From NCBI GenBank assembly GCA_018500065.2, contig JAHBAO020000332.1, positions 1 to 14,991 on the forward strand: a stretch of DNA of 14,991 nt, read 5' to 3'. Under the pieces are notes generated by a model. The model was not told the origin of the DNA and ran no database searches. It was given only the letters and a program-made list of their open reading frames with translations. The position numbers and the translations under genes are program-made. The stretch comes from Octadecabacter sp. Lineage in GTDB: Bacteria > Pseudomonadota > Alphaproteobacteria > Rhodobacterales > Rhodobacteraceae. Of this stretch, positions 14,252 to 14,991 are shown piece after piece; the stretch's first letter is position 1, and each line of letters opens with the position of its first letter.

Positions 14252-14544
14252 GCCAAATCAGCGGACATCGCTTCGCCCTTAGTGGCACGAAAACGCATGA
14301 TAATCGCGGTGATCGAAATGCCGATCCAGAACATCTGGATCAAGGCGGATGCCAGATTAAACGAGAATGTCATCCCCGTCAGCACCATGCTGGCGGCGAC
14401 TAGGTTGATTGCGAAATAGGTTTTGCAGTGGGACGTGACGCGGTGGAATGTCAGCATCGTGTAATTCAGTACATAAAGTCCAAAGCCGCAAACGCCGATG
14501 GCGTCAAACAGGGCGGGGGGCAGGCTGGTAATCGTTTCAAACAT
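14248..14544 (-). CDS. small three-helix membrane protein (CBU_0592-like)
   Basis: This 98-residue protein has three hydrophobic segments, at about residues 11-31 (FDAIGVCGFGLYVLNYTML), 41-60 (YFAINLVAASMVLTGMTFS) and 66-82 (ALIQMFWIGISITAIIM). The layout and the final FWIGIS... helix recall the CBU_0592 family of small bacterial membrane proteins, whose function is unknown; that assignment is moderate. The open frame continues upstream to 14670, but the ATG at 14544 has AAAGGAT (14557-14551) at 6 bases and the upstream residues look like translated leader. The TAA stop shares bases with the TAG stop of the M48 gene. A pair of 9-bp direct repeats lies just upstream of its ribosome site. Confidence 0.72.
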   Translation of the reverse strand: MFETITSLPPALFDAIGVCGFGLYVLNYTMLTFHRVTSHCKTYFAINLVAASMVLTGMTFSFNLASALIQMFWIGISITAIIMRFRATKGEAMSADLA

Positions 14545-14564
14545 TGTCTTATCCTTTAAAAATT

Positions 14565-14590
14565 GGTGTCGTGTAAAATGCGGTGTCGTG
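14565..14590. repeat. two 9-bp direct repeats upstream of the small membrane protein gene
   Basis: GGTGTCGTG occurs at 14565-14573 and again at 14582-14590, 17 bases apart start to start (CACGACACC in the direction of the gene). The pair sits 21 bases upstream of the ATG, between the ribosome site and the likely promoter. Such spacing could serve a regulator binding as a dimer, but no promoter boxes are convincing here. Confidence 0.35.
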
Positions 14591-14731
14591 GTCGGGTCGA
14601 TAAATAATGACCCTTTGGAAACAGCCAAAAACTGGCAGATCGAGAAATTCGATAAGACAAGACTAGACACAGGATTGGCTGACGTCAGGTCAGCAAATCC
14701 ATACGGTCAGGAATTCCAGACTTTGGTGGGT

Positions 14732-14991
14732 TTAGGTTGTCGGCAAGACGCCAAGGGCGATGGCGATGCAAAAGCAGATTGAGGCGGTCAGCACCAACCC
14801 GTGCCAGATCGCGTTTTGAAAGCGCAGGCCGTCGATGCTGAAGATCACGGCGCCGAGGGAGTAGACCAAACCGCCGATCACGATCAGTGCGAGGGTCGCG
14901 CTTGAAACCAGCGGAACAAGCGAGGTTATCAGGGCCACGCTGAGCCAACCAAGCCCGAGATAAAGCCCGAGGCCCCACCGCGTTGGCCGCC
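14732..14991 (-). CDS. hemolysin III family membrane protein, C-terminal part (5' end outside window)
   Basis: The last 85 residues are visible, reading RPTRWGLGLYLGLGWLSVA at the right edge and ending LGVLPTT. The pattern of three hydrophobic helices with GGLVYSLGAVIFSIDGLRFQ and NAIWHGLVLTASICF matches the C-terminal half of the hemolysin III/YqfA family, related to eukaryotic PAQR receptors. The His in AIWH is one of the family's conserved putative metal ligands. Full members are usually about 210-220 residues, so roughly 130 are missing beyond the window. Despite the name, most members are not proven haemolysins. A GTG at 14938 is an internal codon, not the start. The gene is separated from the next minus-strand gene by 187 bases. 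Confidence 0.88.
   Translation of the reverse strand, partial: RPTRWGLGLYLGLGWLSVALITSLVPLVSSATLALIVIGGLVYSLGAVIFSIDGLRFQNAIWHGLVLTASICFCIAIALGVLPTT

Noticed and set aside
1..14991. CRISPR array, tRNA gene, insertion sequence or prophage remnant
   Set aside because: I saw no regularly spaced repeats, cloverleaf, transposase or integrase sequence, or attachment-site repeats in any of the intergenic gaps.

Overview
The window looks like ordinary chromosomal sequence from a marine alphaproteobacterium, most likely Rhodobacterales (Roseobacter group). This rests on protein signatures read by eye: a carbamoyl-phosphate synthase large subunit with the extra stretches I associate with alphaproteobacteria, a bacterial AspRS with the DHGG anticodon-domain signature, methylmalonyl-CoA epimerase followed directly by a DUF1467 membrane protein, an EI24/CysZ-like protein, a Flp-like mini-pilin, and moderately high GC. 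No database search was possible, so the genus is not resolved. I found no tRNA, rRNA, insertion sequence, phage gene or CRISPR array.

Layout. 1-1999 (-): 5' two-thirds of carB, running off the left edge. 2000-2209: divergent carB/aspS control region with a candidate promoter on each strand. 2210-4063 (+): aspS, followed by the clearest intrinsic terminator in the window (4084-4117). 4185-6776 (+): a tightly coupled DUF1800-DUF1501 pair; only the DUF1501 protein has a Tat signal. 6882-7070 (-): a 62-residue Flp-like pilin. 7183-7899 (+): GNAT acetyltransferase, tail-to-tail with an orphan response regulator (7896-8612, -). 8770-9455 (+): mce and DUF1467, overlapping by one base. 9445-10721 (-): nitroreductase then EI24/CysZ-like membrane protein, joined by an ATGA overlap. 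10805-11965 (+): RidA-family protein and a membrane-anchored NYN/Zc3h12a-like ribonuclease. 11968-13360 (-): a 78-residue unknown and a class-II-type histone-deacetylase-like amidohydrolase. 13508-14251 (+): M48-type metalloprotease lipoprotein. 14248-14544 (-): small three-helix membrane protein. 14732-14991 (-): C-terminal part of a hemolysin III family protein, cut by the right edge. No gap exceeds 300 bases; the longest are 2000-2209 and 14545-14731.

The genes do not form one pathway. The core ones serve pyrimidine/arginine precursor synthesis (carB), translation (aspS) and propionate/methylmalonyl-CoA metabolism (mce). The least explained parts are the DUF1800-DUF1501 pair, the membrane-bound NYN nuclease, the receiver protein without a known output domain, and the isolated mini-pilin. 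Packing is very tight: in four of the convergent pairs the stop codons lie between 2 bases apart and 11 bases overlapped, and in three of those four an inverted repeat or palindrome covers at least one of the stops, which suggests bidirectional terminators built into the gene ends.
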